Below are positions 5,650 to 12,143 of a stretch of 12,143 nt of DNA, one piece after another. The DNA is taken from contig CAMNDR010000007.1 of the NCBI GenBank assembly GCA_946535685.1, positions 1-12,143 of the forward strand. The letters run 5' to 3'. Origin of the DNA: an uncultured Clostridia bacterium (GTDB lineage: Bacteria > Bacillota > Clostridia > Oscillospirales > Ruminococcaceae). Each line of letters starts with the position of its first letter. The stretch's first letter is position 1. Under the pieces are notes generated by a model that was given only the letters and a program-made list of their open reading frames with translations, made no database searches and was not told the DNA's origin. Made by a program: the position numbers and the translations under genes.

Positions 5650-7161
5650 TCAGACGGGATAGCCGGCTTTCAGATATTCCACCAGCATTTCGGGGATATA
5701 CTGATAATGATGAGAGTCATAGAGCTTAAATTCGGCGGTTGTCACACCGTGCGCCTGCAGACGTTCCTCCAGATGCGCAATGCCTTCAAGGGTGGTGTCA
5801 TGGCCGTTGTAATAGCTGGTATAATCCGGATCCTCCTGCGATCCGCCGGTGACGAAAAGCTGCTTGCTGAATGTCTCGTTCCGGTCAAAATAGCCATAAT
5901 CTGTCCAGGCTGCATCCGGATCGGGCGCATTCCAGAGATAGAGCGCCCAGAAGGCAGGACTGCCGATGATATAGCGGCCGAAGGGCTGGTTGTCATACCG
6001 GTCGGAATTGAAGGCGGCATAGTGTGTCAGCACACCGCCGTCAGAATGGCCGTATAGCGTGGAATTGGCATAGTCGATATGATACAGCTCCCCCAGATAG
6101 GGCATGAGATTGTCGGTGATGAAATCCACGGTCTTGTCCTTTTCATCCACAAGATACCGCATGCGGATATAGTCCGCTGCGCCGTCCGTATGATAGGAAA
6201 AGCCAAGCGTCACGAGGATGGCTGGCGCAGCTTCGCCGTTTTTCATGCATTGCCAGAGCTCCGGAACATTGCCGAAGCGCCACACTGCATCTGTCAGGAG
6301 AAAGACCGGATAGGGCTTCTCCGGGTCGTAATCCGGCGGAAGTGTCACATGCACGAGAAAATCCGTGTCCGACTCCTCGTCATAGAGGCTGATCTCCTGC
6401 ACACTGTCCCGGATGGCTTCCACCTCGTCCTGCCGGTACTCCCATTCCTTCCGGTGATCCTCGAACGGATTGCCCCATTTGAGGCTTTCGGGATCGTCCG
6501 TGTTGACTGTGCCGCAGGGGATCACCTCATAATTCCCATTTATGACGGACTCCAGGACGAACCGCGTTTCCCGGATGCAGTCCTCAGCGTAGGAAGCGCC
6601 CATCTGCATTTCACAAGCTTCCTTTTGCAGCTCGACCTTCCGCCATGTGAGATAGTCCTCCATCGTGTCAAAATGCATGGATGTGACTGCATCGTCCTCG
6701 CCCTCGGTGTGGGTCATATCTATGACACCGCCGTCGTAGCCGATCTCGGGGATGTAATCGCAGTACACATAGCCGTCCACGAGGATATACTGGATGAACT
6801 TGTAGTCCGGGTGCCCGGCGTAATACTGCTTGGTCCCCTCGTATTCCTCCTCGGTGAGGTAGTCGTGATCCTGTTCCAGATCGGCGAGGCAATCGGCGGC
6901 TGTCCAGATCTCGGCTTCGACCGTGTGTTCCTCGTCCGCCGGATCATCAAGGAGCGTGAGCGCATGGACATTCACGCTGTTACGCTCAGTTTCGGTCATG
7001 TGGTTCTGCAGGACAATGGGGGCAGCTTCCGGCACGGCTTCGGTGACGGCGGCTGTCTCTGCGGAGATCGGGGCAGGCTGGGGATTCTGTACGGCGCATC
7101 CTGTCAGCATACAAAACAGCAGGACGGCGGTCAGCAGGCGGGATTTTTTCATATGGTTCAT
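5650..7161 (-). CDS. Lipoprotein with C-terminal esterase-type alpha/beta-hydrolase domain
   Basis: 503 residues. The N-terminus is a lipoprotein signal (MNHMKKSRLLTAVLLFCMLTGC); the lipobox LTGC makes C22 the lipidated residue, so the protein should sit on the outer face of the membrane. A Thr/Ala/Pro-rich linker runs to about 50. Residues 52-255 form an acidic region that I do not recognise. Residues 256-503 resemble the Fes/esterase-D family (putative esterase): HVTLPPDYDPEKPYPVFLLTD (270-290 area), nucleophile elbow YGHSDGG with S373, and a late DSHHY with H484 or H485 as the likely catalytic His; the acidic partner may be D444. It could be a carbohydrate (for example feruloyl or acetylxylan) esterase or a siderophore esterase; the substrate cannot be read from sequence. 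AAAGGAG eight bases before 7161 supports this start over the ATG at 7152. It is transcribed alone and ends at a clear terminator. Confidence 0.82.
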   Translation of the reverse strand: MNHMKKSRLLTAVLLFCMLTGCAVQNPQPAPISAETAAVTEAVPEAAPIVLQNHMTETERNSVNVHALTLLDDPADEEHTVEAEIWTAADCLADLEQDHDYLTEEEYEGTKQYYAGHPDYKFIQYILVDGYVYCDYIPEIGYDGGVIDMTHTEGEDDAVTSMHFDTMEDYLTWRKVELQKEACEMQMGASYAEDCIRETRFVLESVINGNYEVIPCGTVNTDDPESLKWGNPFEDHRKEWEYRQDEVEAIRDSVQEISLYDEESDTDFLVHVTLPPDYDPEKPYPVFLLTDAVWRFGNVPELWQCMKNGEAAPAILVTLGFSYHTDGAADYIRMRYLVDEKDKTVDFITDNLMPYLGELYHIDYANSTLYGHSDGGVLTHYAAFNSDRYDNQPFGRYIIGSPAFWALYLWNAPDPDAAWTDYGYFDRNETFSKQLFVTGGSQEDPDYTSYYNGHDTTLEGIAHLEERLQAHGVTTAEFKLYDSHHYQYIPEMLVEYLKAGYPV

Positions 7162-7194
7162 AAGAACAGCTCCTTTCTTGCGTTATGCTCTGCC

Positions 7195-7203
7195 TATATA
7201 ACA
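7195..7203 (-). promoter_or_regulatory. Possible extended -10 promoter for the lipoprotein esterase
   Basis: TGTTATATA on the minus strand, about 34 bases before the esterase ATG, resembles the extended -10 boxes seen at ung and murD. The hexamer 17 bases upstream (CAGGAT) is a poor -35; a better TTGTCA lies 21 bases away, too far for the standard spacing. Tentative. Confidence 0.35.
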
Positions 7204-7281
7204 CCGCAGCAGGCCGGATCCTGACAAACAGATTTGCATTTTGTAGGAATGCACAAAAGCGAAAGCGTGGTTTTATGCAAT

Positions 7282-7446
7282 TATGCCATACGGCGGCATA
7301 GAACTTCCCGCACCATGCTGACCGTTTCAGCGATCCATCGCTGTAAAGCCGTCCCCCTCCGCCGCCTTTCGGCGGCACCTCCCCCGCACGCGGGGTAGGG
7401 GGAGTTTTAAGGGGGCTGCGCCCCCTTAACCCGCTTGGCAGCAAGC
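7282..7446. repeat. Cluster of GC-rich hairpins in the divergent intergenic region
   Basis: Five or more hairpins follow one another: 7282-7300 (TATGCC/GGCATA), 7328-7343 (CAGCGAT/ATCGCTG, 2-base loop), 7361-7376 (GCCGCC TTTC GGCGGC), 7379-7404 (CTCCCCC/GGGGGAG enclosing CCCCGC/CGGGG), 7407-7429 (TTAAGGGGGC/GCCCCCTTAA, 3-base loop), and 7433-7446 (GCTTG/CAAGC). The genes on either side point away from it, so terminators are not needed here. The style matches structured repeats that I recall being common in Oscillospiraceae intergenic DNA, but I cannot search for copies. The rest of the 404-base gap (7162-7281 and 7447-7565) holds only leader and promoter sequence; I see no gene in it. Confidence 0.65.
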
Positions 7447-7496
7447 TGGGCGCAGCGTTCCCCCGCATTCCATTCCGGCAAAATCTATTGGAAGCA

Positions 7497-7525
7497 TTGA
7501 TTTTTTTTGCACAATCTGTTATAAT
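7497..7525 (+). promoter_or_regulatory. Sigma-A promoter of the murD operon
   Basis: -35 TTGATT (7497-7502), a 17-base spacer containing a T-run, and -10 TATAAT (7520-7525) with the TGT extension before it. Transcription should begin near 7532, giving a leader of about 34 bases and an AGGAGG ribosome binding site six bases before the murD ATG. Confidence 0.8.
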
Positions 7526-7565
7526 AATATAAGGTATCAAAACAAATTCATCCAGGAGGCATATC

Positions 7566-8957
7566 ATGAGTAAGATCCAACGTTTTTTTGACGATATGAA
7601 GCAGAAAAAGGTCGCCTTCATCGGCACCGGCGTGAGCCATACCGACCTCATCACCGTGTTCCGGGAAAAGGGCATCGGCGTGACGGTCTGCGACAAGCGC
7701 AGCGCTGACAAGTTCCAGGAGGTCTATGACAAGCTGTCCGGCATGGGCGTAAAGTTCATCCTCGGTGAAAATTATCTCGATTCTCTGACCGATTTTGATG
7801 TGGTATTCCGCACGCCCGGCATGTATTTCAATAATCCGGCACTGCAGAAAGCACGGGAAGCCGGCGTTGTCATCACGTCCGAGATGGAGGTCTTCTTCGA
7901 CCTCTGTCCGTGTGAGATCTATGCCGTGACCGGCTCGGACGGCAAGTCCACTTCTACAACGCTCATCGCAGAGATCCTGGCGGCTGCCGGCAGAAAAGTC
8001 CACAAGGGCGGCAATATCGGCCGTGCGCTGCTGCCGGTCATTGAGGAGATCCGGGAGGAGGATGCGGCTGTCGTTGAACTGTCCAGCTTCCAGCTCATCT
8101 CCATGCGCAAGAGCCCGGATGTGGCGCTCATCACCAATATCACCCCCAATCACCTCGATGTCCACGGGACAATGGAGGAATATATCCAGTGCAAGACCAA
8201 TCTCATTGCACACCAGAACGCCTTCTCCCGCACGGTGCTCAACCTCGACAATGAGGGAACCAAGGCGCTGGCACCGCTCGTGCGCGGCAAGCTCAACTGG
8301 TTCTCCCGCCGGGAGACTGTGGAGCGGGGCGCATTCCTCCGGGAGGACGGCATGCTCTGCTATACCGAAAAGGGCGAAGTGACGCCCGTTGTGCATAAGG
8401 ATGACATCCGCATCCCCGGCATGCACAATGTCGAGAATTTCCTCGGCGTGATCGCTGCGCTCTGGGGCGATGTGGAGATCCGGGATATCGTGAAGGTCGC
8501 CAAGGAATTCGGCGGCGTGGAGCACCGGATCGAATTCGTCCGGGAGCTGCACGGGGTCAAGTGGTACAATGATTCCATCGCAACCAGCCCCACAAGAGTC
8601 CTCGCCGGTCTGCGCAGCTTTGACCAGAAGATCATCGTCCTGGCGGGCGGCTATGATAAGAAGATCCCCTTCGAGCCGATGGCGGAGACCGTCTGCGACC
8701 GTGTCAAGCTGCTCATCCTCATGGGCGTGACGGCGGAAAAGATCGAGAAGGCCGTGACCGGTGCGAAGAATTATGACCCGGCAAATATCCGCATCCTCCA
8801 TGCAGATTCGATGGAGCAGGCTGTGGAGATCGCCGCGAAGGAAGCACAGCGGGGCGACATCGTAACGCTCTCGCCGGCATGTGCGAGCTTCGACTGGTAT
8901 CCGAATTTTGAGGTGAGAGGCCAGCACTTCAAGCGCCTTGTAAGGGAATTATCATGA
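7566..8957 (+). CDS. murD: UDP-N-acetylmuramoyl-L-alanine:D-glutamate ligase
   Basis: 463 residues, normal for MurD. It adds D-glutamate to UDP-MurNAc-L-alanine with ATP in the cytosolic part of peptidoglycan synthesis. The N-terminal UDP-binding domain carries KVAFIGTGVSHTDLI (15-29). The ATP-binding loop is GSDGKSTST (123-131, K127). HLDVHG (196-201) and K210, the likely carbamylated lysine, follow in the central domain. The C-terminal domain has GGVEHRIEF (317-324 region) and YNDSIATSPT (334-343). The start is supported by AGGAGG six bases upstream and a strong promoter. It opens a five-gene plus-strand run and its stop overlaps the next start (ATGA). MurC, MurE and MurF are less likely given the GGVEHR-type motif, the N-terminal form and the TSPT segment. 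No other mur or division gene is nearby. Confidence 0.95.
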   Translation: MSKIQRFFDDMKQKKVAFIGTGVSHTDLITVFREKGIGVTVCDKRSADKFQEVYDKLSGMGVKFILGENYLDSLTDFDVVFRTPGMYFNNPALQKAREAGVVITSEMEVFFDLCPCEIYAVTGSDGKSTSTTLIAEILAAAGRKVHKGGNIGRALLPVIEEIREEDAAVVELSSFQLISMRKSPDVALITNITPNHLDVHGTMEEYIQCKTNLIAHQNAFSRTVLNLDNEGTKALAPLVRGKLNWFSRRETVERGAFLREDGMLCYTEKGEVTPVVHKDDIRIPGMHNVENFLGVIAALWGDVEIRDIVKVAKEFGGVEHRIEFVRELHGVKWYNDSIATSPTRVLAGLRSFDQKIIVLAGGYDKKIPFEPMAETVCDRVKLLILMGVTAEKIEKAVTGAKNYDPANIRILHADSMEQAVEIAAKEAQRGDIVTLSPACASFDWYPNFEVRGQHFKRLVRELS

Positions 8958-9976
8958 CAAGAGAAAATCTGACGGAACTGCTCACGGCGCTTTGCACGGC
9001 GCCGGGCATCTCCGGCGATGAGACCGCAGCGGCGAAGACGGCCTGCGCCTATTTGTCAAAATACTGCGAGGATGCGCAGATCATCCGGGGAAATGTGACC
9101 GGGTCGGTCGAATGCGAGGATGAAAATGCCCCCTGGGTGCTGCTCGATGCACATATCGACCAGGTCGGCCTGATCGTGACCTCGGTTACGGAGGACGGCT
9201 TTGTGACGGTCGGAAACATCGGCGGTCTGGACAGACGGCTGTTTCCCGATCAGCATGTGAAAATTTACGGGACAAAGACCATTGACGGGATCCTGTGCTG
9301 CATGCCGCCGCATCTGACGAACGGGGATGAAAAGGTGCAGAAGATCACCGATGTCCGCATTGATACCGGGTATCCGGCAGACGAGCTGAAAACACTCGTG
9401 CATCCGGGAGACAGCGTGGTATTCTGCGGCGTGACCGGAGCGCTTCCGGGCGGGAAATTTACCTCGCCGGCGCTCGATGACCGCTGCGGCGTGGCGTCGA
9501 TCCTGCATGCGCTCGATCTGACGGCGCAGGAAAAGCTACCCTGCAATGTGCTCGTGCTGTTCTCCGCACAGGAGGAGGTCGGCGAACGGGGCGCTGTGAT
9601 CGGGTGCTATGCGGCAGATCCGGATATTGCGCTGGCGGTGGATGTGTCCTTTGCCGGGAACGGTGACCGCAGCGAGTCCGGCGTGATGGGCAAGGGGCCG
9701 ATGATCGGGTTTTCCCCCTCGCTCGACCGCAGCGTCAGCAAGGGGCTGCAGGCGGCTGCCGAAGAACAAGAGGTGCCGTGGCAGTATGAGGTTATGGCGG
9801 GCACGACCGGCACGAATGCCGATCAGTTCTCGGTCTGCCGGGAGGGCGTGCGTGCCTGCACCGTGTCCATCCCGCTCGATTATATGCATACGCCCGTGGA
9901 GGTCATCGACCTTGCGGATGTGGAGGCAACAGGCGAGCTGATCGCAGCCTATCTGAGGGGGTGTTCGGCATGCTGA
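8954..9976 (+). CDS. M42-family metalloaminopeptidase (copy 1)
   Basis: 340 residues, the usual size of M42 peptidases (glutamyl aminopeptidase/TET/FrvX group), cytosolic di-metal enzymes that usually form dodecamers and clip N-terminal residues from small peptides. Expected metal and catalytic residues are all present: H67 in DAHIDQVG, D175 in ALDDRCG, E207/E208 in SAQEEVG, D230 in AVDVS and H312 in YMHTP. The opening LCTAPGISGDE is also typical. The start overlaps the murD stop (ATGA) and the stop overlaps the start of the second M42 gene. Substrate choice cannot be read; the link to murD may be only operonic. The C-terminus ends with two cysteines (CSAC), which is not a known family feature. 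Confidence 0.9.
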   Translation: MTRENLTELLTALCTAPGISGDETAAAKTACAYLSKYCEDAQIIRGNVTGSVECEDENAPWVLLDAHIDQVGLIVTSVTEDGFVTVGNIGGLDRRLFPDQHVKIYGTKTIDGILCCMPPHLTNGDEKVQKITDVRIDTGYPADELKTLVHPGDSVVFCGVTGALPGGKFTSPALDDRCGVASILHALDLTAQEKLPCNVLVLFSAQEEVGERGAVIGCYAADPDIALAVDVSFAGNGDRSESGVMGKGPMIGFSPSLDRSVSKGLQAAAEEQEVPWQYEVMAGTTGTNADQFSVCREGVRACTVSIPLDYMHTPVEVIDLADVEATGELIAAYLRGCSAC

Positions 9977-11004
9977 TGACATGGCTCAAAGAACTGTGCG
10001 CATTGAACGGCATTTCCGGTGACGAGGGCGCTGTGCGGAACTACCTGCAGGAAAAGATCAAGGGCTTCCCCGGCATCCTCGAAATGCGGACGGACGCCTC
10101 CGGGAATCTGCTCGTACACAAAAAGGGTGCAGAACCCGCAAAACAGCGGGTGCTCATCGGCGCACATATGGATGAGGTCGGCCTCATTCTCACCGGCGTG
10201 CAGAGCGACGGCCTGTGTACGGTCGATGCGGTCGGCGGCGTGGATGCCGATGCCGTGATCGGACGTGCAGTACAGGTGCCGGGCGCAGGGCTCGGCGTGA
10301 TCGGTGCAACACCCATCCACAAGCTCAAGGGTGAGGAACGGGACAAAAAGCCTTCGCTGCGTGATCTTCGGCTCGATATCGGCGCAAGGAGCTGGGAGGA
10401 GGCGGAGCAGCTCGTGCAGATCGGCGGATCTGTGTGCTTTTACAGCGAATGGACAGAGCTCGGCGGCGGACGGGTCGCTTCAAAGGCGATCGACGACCGC
10501 TTCGGCTGTGCGGCGATGCTGTGCATGCTCTCCGGCGAGATCCCCTATGATACGTGGTTCTGCTTCTTTGTGCAGGAGGAGATCGGACTGCGCGGATCGA
10601 AAACGGCTGCCTTTGCCGTAGATCCGGCGGCGGCGCTCATCCTCGAAACGACCACGGCGGCTGATCTTGACGGCGTGCAGGGCGATGCGGCGGTATGCCG
10701 CCTCGGCGGCGGACCGGTCGTGCCGTTCATGGACAGACGCACGATCTATGACAAAGCGCTGTATAAAGCCGCTTTTGCGGAGGCGCAGCGGCTGGGTATC
10801 CCCTGCCAGACCAAGACCCGCATTGCCGGCGGAAACGATGCAGGCTCCGTCTCACAGACAAGAGAGGGCGCCGGAACGCTTGCCATTTCGATCCCGTGCC
10901 GCTATCTGCACACACCCTTTACCGTGGCGCAGGTGAGCGATATGGAACAGAGCCTGCAGCTTGCACAGGCAATGCTGGCAAGGCTTCATGAGGTACAATC
11001 ATGA
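9970..11004 (+). CDS. M42-family metalloaminopeptidase (copy 2, divergent)
   Basis: 344 residues from the ATG at 9970, which has GAGGGGG eight bases upstream; a GTG at 9961 (347 residues) and an ATG at 9976 are alternatives. The same family signatures appear: H66 in GAHMDEVG, D175 in AIDDRFG, E203/E204 in VQEEIG and H314 in YLHTPF. The fourth metal ligand is E226 (ILETTTAAD) in place of the Asp of copy 1, a variant I recall from other clostridial M42 proteins. The two proteins are clearly different outside the motifs, so this is not a recent duplication. They may differ in substrate or form a mixed assembly. It overlaps the upstream gene by a few bases and ends in an ATGA overlap with the acetyltransferase gene. 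Confidence 0.9.
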   Translation: MLMTWLKELCALNGISGDEGAVRNYLQEKIKGFPGILEMRTDASGNLLVHKKGAEPAKQRVLIGAHMDEVGLILTGVQSDGLCTVDAVGGVDADAVIGRAVQVPGAGLGVIGATPIHKLKGEERDKKPSLRDLRLDIGARSWEEAEQLVQIGGSVCFYSEWTELGGGRVASKAIDDRFGCAAMLCMLSGEIPYDTWFCFFVQEEIGLRGSKTAAFAVDPAAALILETTTAADLDGVQGDAAVCRLGGGPVVPFMDRRTIYDKALYKAAFAEAQRLGIPCQTKTRIAGGNDAGSVSQTREGAGTLAISIPCRYLHTPFTVAQVSDMEQSLQLAQAMLARLHEVQS

Positions 11005-11639
11005 CGGAACAGGAAAAAATGCTGCAGGGAATGCTCTATGATCCCTCGGATGCGGTCCTGATGCAAAAACGGATCCGGGCGCACAAGCTCTGGCAGCAGT
11101 TCAACCAGACATTTGAAGATGAGGAGGAGCAGCGCAGCAGGATCCTGCACGAGCTCTTCCCCGATCTTGGGGAAGGGACATTCCTCTCCTCGCCGCTGTA
11201 TGTCGATTATGGCGAATTTACGTCATTCGGCATCAACTGCTTTGCCAATTTCAATCTGACGATCCTCGACACCTGTCCCGTGACCATCGGGAACAACGTG
11301 TTTTTCGGGCCGAACTGTTCCCTGCTCACGCCGCTGCATCCGCTTGTCGCAGAGGAACGGCGGGAGAAACAGCGGGAGGACGGGAGCCTGTATGATTATG
11401 AATACGGCGCACCCATCACCATTGAAGATGACTGCTGGATCGCCGGGGATGTCAAGATCTGCGGCGGCGTGACGATCGGCGCTGGCTCCGTGATCGGTGC
11501 CGGCAGCGTCGTCATAAGGGATATTCCGTCGGGCGTGCTCGCTGCAGGGAATCCCTGCAAGGTCATCCGCCCGATCACGGAAGCAGATTCCGTTTACAGG
11601 AAGCCGTACCTATTTCCCGAACAGGAGATTCACACATGA
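11001..11639 (+). CDS. Left-handed-beta-helix O-acetyltransferase (maltose/galactoside type)
   Basis: 212 residues, slightly longer than typical maltose or galactoside O-acetyltransferases (about 185-205), which move acetyl from acetyl-CoA to a sugar hydroxyl. The N-terminal segment EKMLQGMLYDPSDAVL (5-20) is the cap (Mac) domain signature of this group. Hexapeptide repeats follow, for example VTIGNNVFFGPN (94-105) and ITIEDDCWIAGDVKICGGVTIGAGSVIGAGSVV split over 139-171. The likely catalytic histidine is H113 in TPLHPL. The ending GNPCKVIRPI is standard. The true acceptor is unknown; many such enzymes are annotated loosely. The start overlaps the M42 stop (ATGA) with GAGG seven bases upstream, and its stop overlaps the next start. 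Confidence 0.88.
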   Translation: MTEQEKMLQGMLYDPSDAVLMQKRIRAHKLWQQFNQTFEDEEEQRSRILHELFPDLGEGTFLSSPLYVDYGEFTSFGINCFANFNLTILDTCPVTIGNNVFFGPNCSLLTPLHPLVAEERREKQREDGSLYDYEYGAPITIEDDCWIAGDVKICGGVTIGAGSVIGAGSVVIRDIPSGVLAAGNPCKVIRPITEADSVYRKPYLFPEQEIHT

Positions 11640-12143
11640 TACGACAAATCACCAAGGAATGTGACCTGAATACGTACCTGCTGCGCAAGACGTGGCGGGG
11701 CAGGAAAATGTTCTCGATGTACAAGGCCTACGGGCTGGAGTATCCGTTCTGCCAGTTCTTTGCTGTGGGTGAGGAGGGCGTGCTGCTCGTGTTCAACAGC
11801 ACCATTCTCATCGTCAATGCGGCAGAGAGCGAAGCGGAGGACTTGGCGGCCTTTATCCGCATGCATGCACCGTTCCGTGTGGAATGCAATGAACCGGTGC
11901 GGGCAAAGCTCGATGCACTGCTGCCGGAATATACCTCGCTGCACCGGACGACCTTCGGCCTGCAGCCGGATCCGGAAGCTGCCTCGGTGGAGGAGTTCGT
12001 GGAGCTCAATCCCTCGCTCGATGAGGTGTACCGCATTCTGCAGGCGGGCTTCCCGAATCTGCAGGATTATGCACTCTGGTATACGGATACCTCGCACCGC
12101 TGCCGCCACGGCGTGAGCCATGTGCTGACATATAAGGGCAGCA
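11636..12143 (+). CDS. GNAT-like N-acetyltransferase, N-terminal part (cut by window edge)
   Basis: 169 complete codons are visible before the edge, starting MIRQITKECDLNTYLLRKTW. The ATG overlaps the stop of the acetyltransferase gene (ATGA) and has AGGAG eight bases upstream. The N-terminal part (1-110) contains a beta-rich segment (FFAVGEEGVLLVFNSTILIV, 41-60). Near the end LDEVYRILQAGFPNL (128-142) and LWYTDTSHRCRHGVSHV (147-163) resemble clostridial proteins annotated as GNAT acetyltransferases, where the acetyl-CoA-binding half follows. That half is outside the window, so the assignment rests on recalled similarity of the entry segment and is moderate. It is the last visible gene of the murD run. 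Confidence 0.6.
   Translation, partial: MIRQITKECDLNTYLLRKTWRGRKMFSMYKAYGLEYPFCQFFAVGEEGVLLVFNSTILIVNAAESEAEDLAAFIRMHAPFRVECNEPVRAKLDALLPEYTSLHRTTFGLQPDPEAASVEEFVELNPSLDEVYRILQAGFPNLQDYALWYTDTSHRCRHGVSHVLTYKGS

Noticed and set aside
6079..7224. 381-codon plus-strand frame across the lipoprotein gene
   Set aside because: Antisense shadow; the minus-strand gene has a signal peptide, a lipobox and a catalytic serine motif.
7282..7446. CRISPR array
   Set aside because: The hairpins are all different and there are no regular direct repeats with spacers.
6986..7711. 241-codon minus-strand frame spanning the hairpin cluster
   Set aside because: It crosses the murD promoter and the hairpin repeat and overlaps the start of the lipoprotein gene in another frame; no family similarity.
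7548..8927. 459-codon open frame on the minus strand across murD
   Set aside because: It mirrors murD in an antisense frame, a known effect of GC-biased third positions. It has no ribosome binding site, its Asp/His/Ala-rich composition matches no family, and murD is unambiguous.

Overview
The window looks like a chromosomal stretch from a moderately GC-rich gut-type Bacillota, most plausibly an Oscillospiraceae/Ruminococcus-like clostridium. This is an inference from strong AGGAGG-type ribosome binding sites, sigma-A promoters with extended -10 boxes, a free-standing MetH reactivation protein with a cysteine-rich tail, and paired M42 peptidases. It contains no tRNA, rRNA, CRISPR array or transposase.

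Left part, all minus strand (read from about 3675 down to 1): ung (uracil-DNA glycosylase), a small two-helix membrane protein, metF (methylenetetrahydrofolate reductase), a free-standing MetH-activation protein and metH (cut by the window edge). The genes are nearly contiguous. The last three are joined by 4-base ATGA overlaps, and the membrane-protein gene runs 32 bases into metF. One strong promoter lies in front of ung. MetF makes 5-methyl-THF, MetH uses it to methylate homocysteine, and the activation protein should re-methylate oxidised cobalamin on MetH. A DNA-repair gene therefore leads a methionine/C1 operon.

Middle part, minus strand: an ECF sigma factor and a membrane-anchored anti-sigma-like protein form one unit (4957-5511 and 3836-4942). 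It is separated from ung by a block of back-to-back palindromes (3703-3826). Upstream of it, and insulated by a clear intrinsic terminator (5608-5642), is a lipoprotein with a C-terminal alpha/beta-hydrolase (Fes/esterase-D-like) domain and an N-terminal region that I do not recognise.

A divergent intergenic region (7162-7565) holds a cluster of GC-rich hairpins that looks like a dispersed repeat, followed by a textbook extended -10 promoter for the right-hand operon.

Right part, plus strand: murD, two different M42 aminopeptidases, a left-handed-beta-helix O-acetyltransferase and the start of a GNAT-like protein, each overlapping the next by a few bases. MurD builds the peptidoglycan stem peptide. 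The two peptidases probably trim small peptides, but the sequence alone does not tie them to cell-wall work.

I did not find a clear new multi-gene system. The most interesting items are a slippery heptamer at the junction of the small membrane gene and metF, the two structured intergenic repeats, and the unassigned domain of the lipoprotein esterase.
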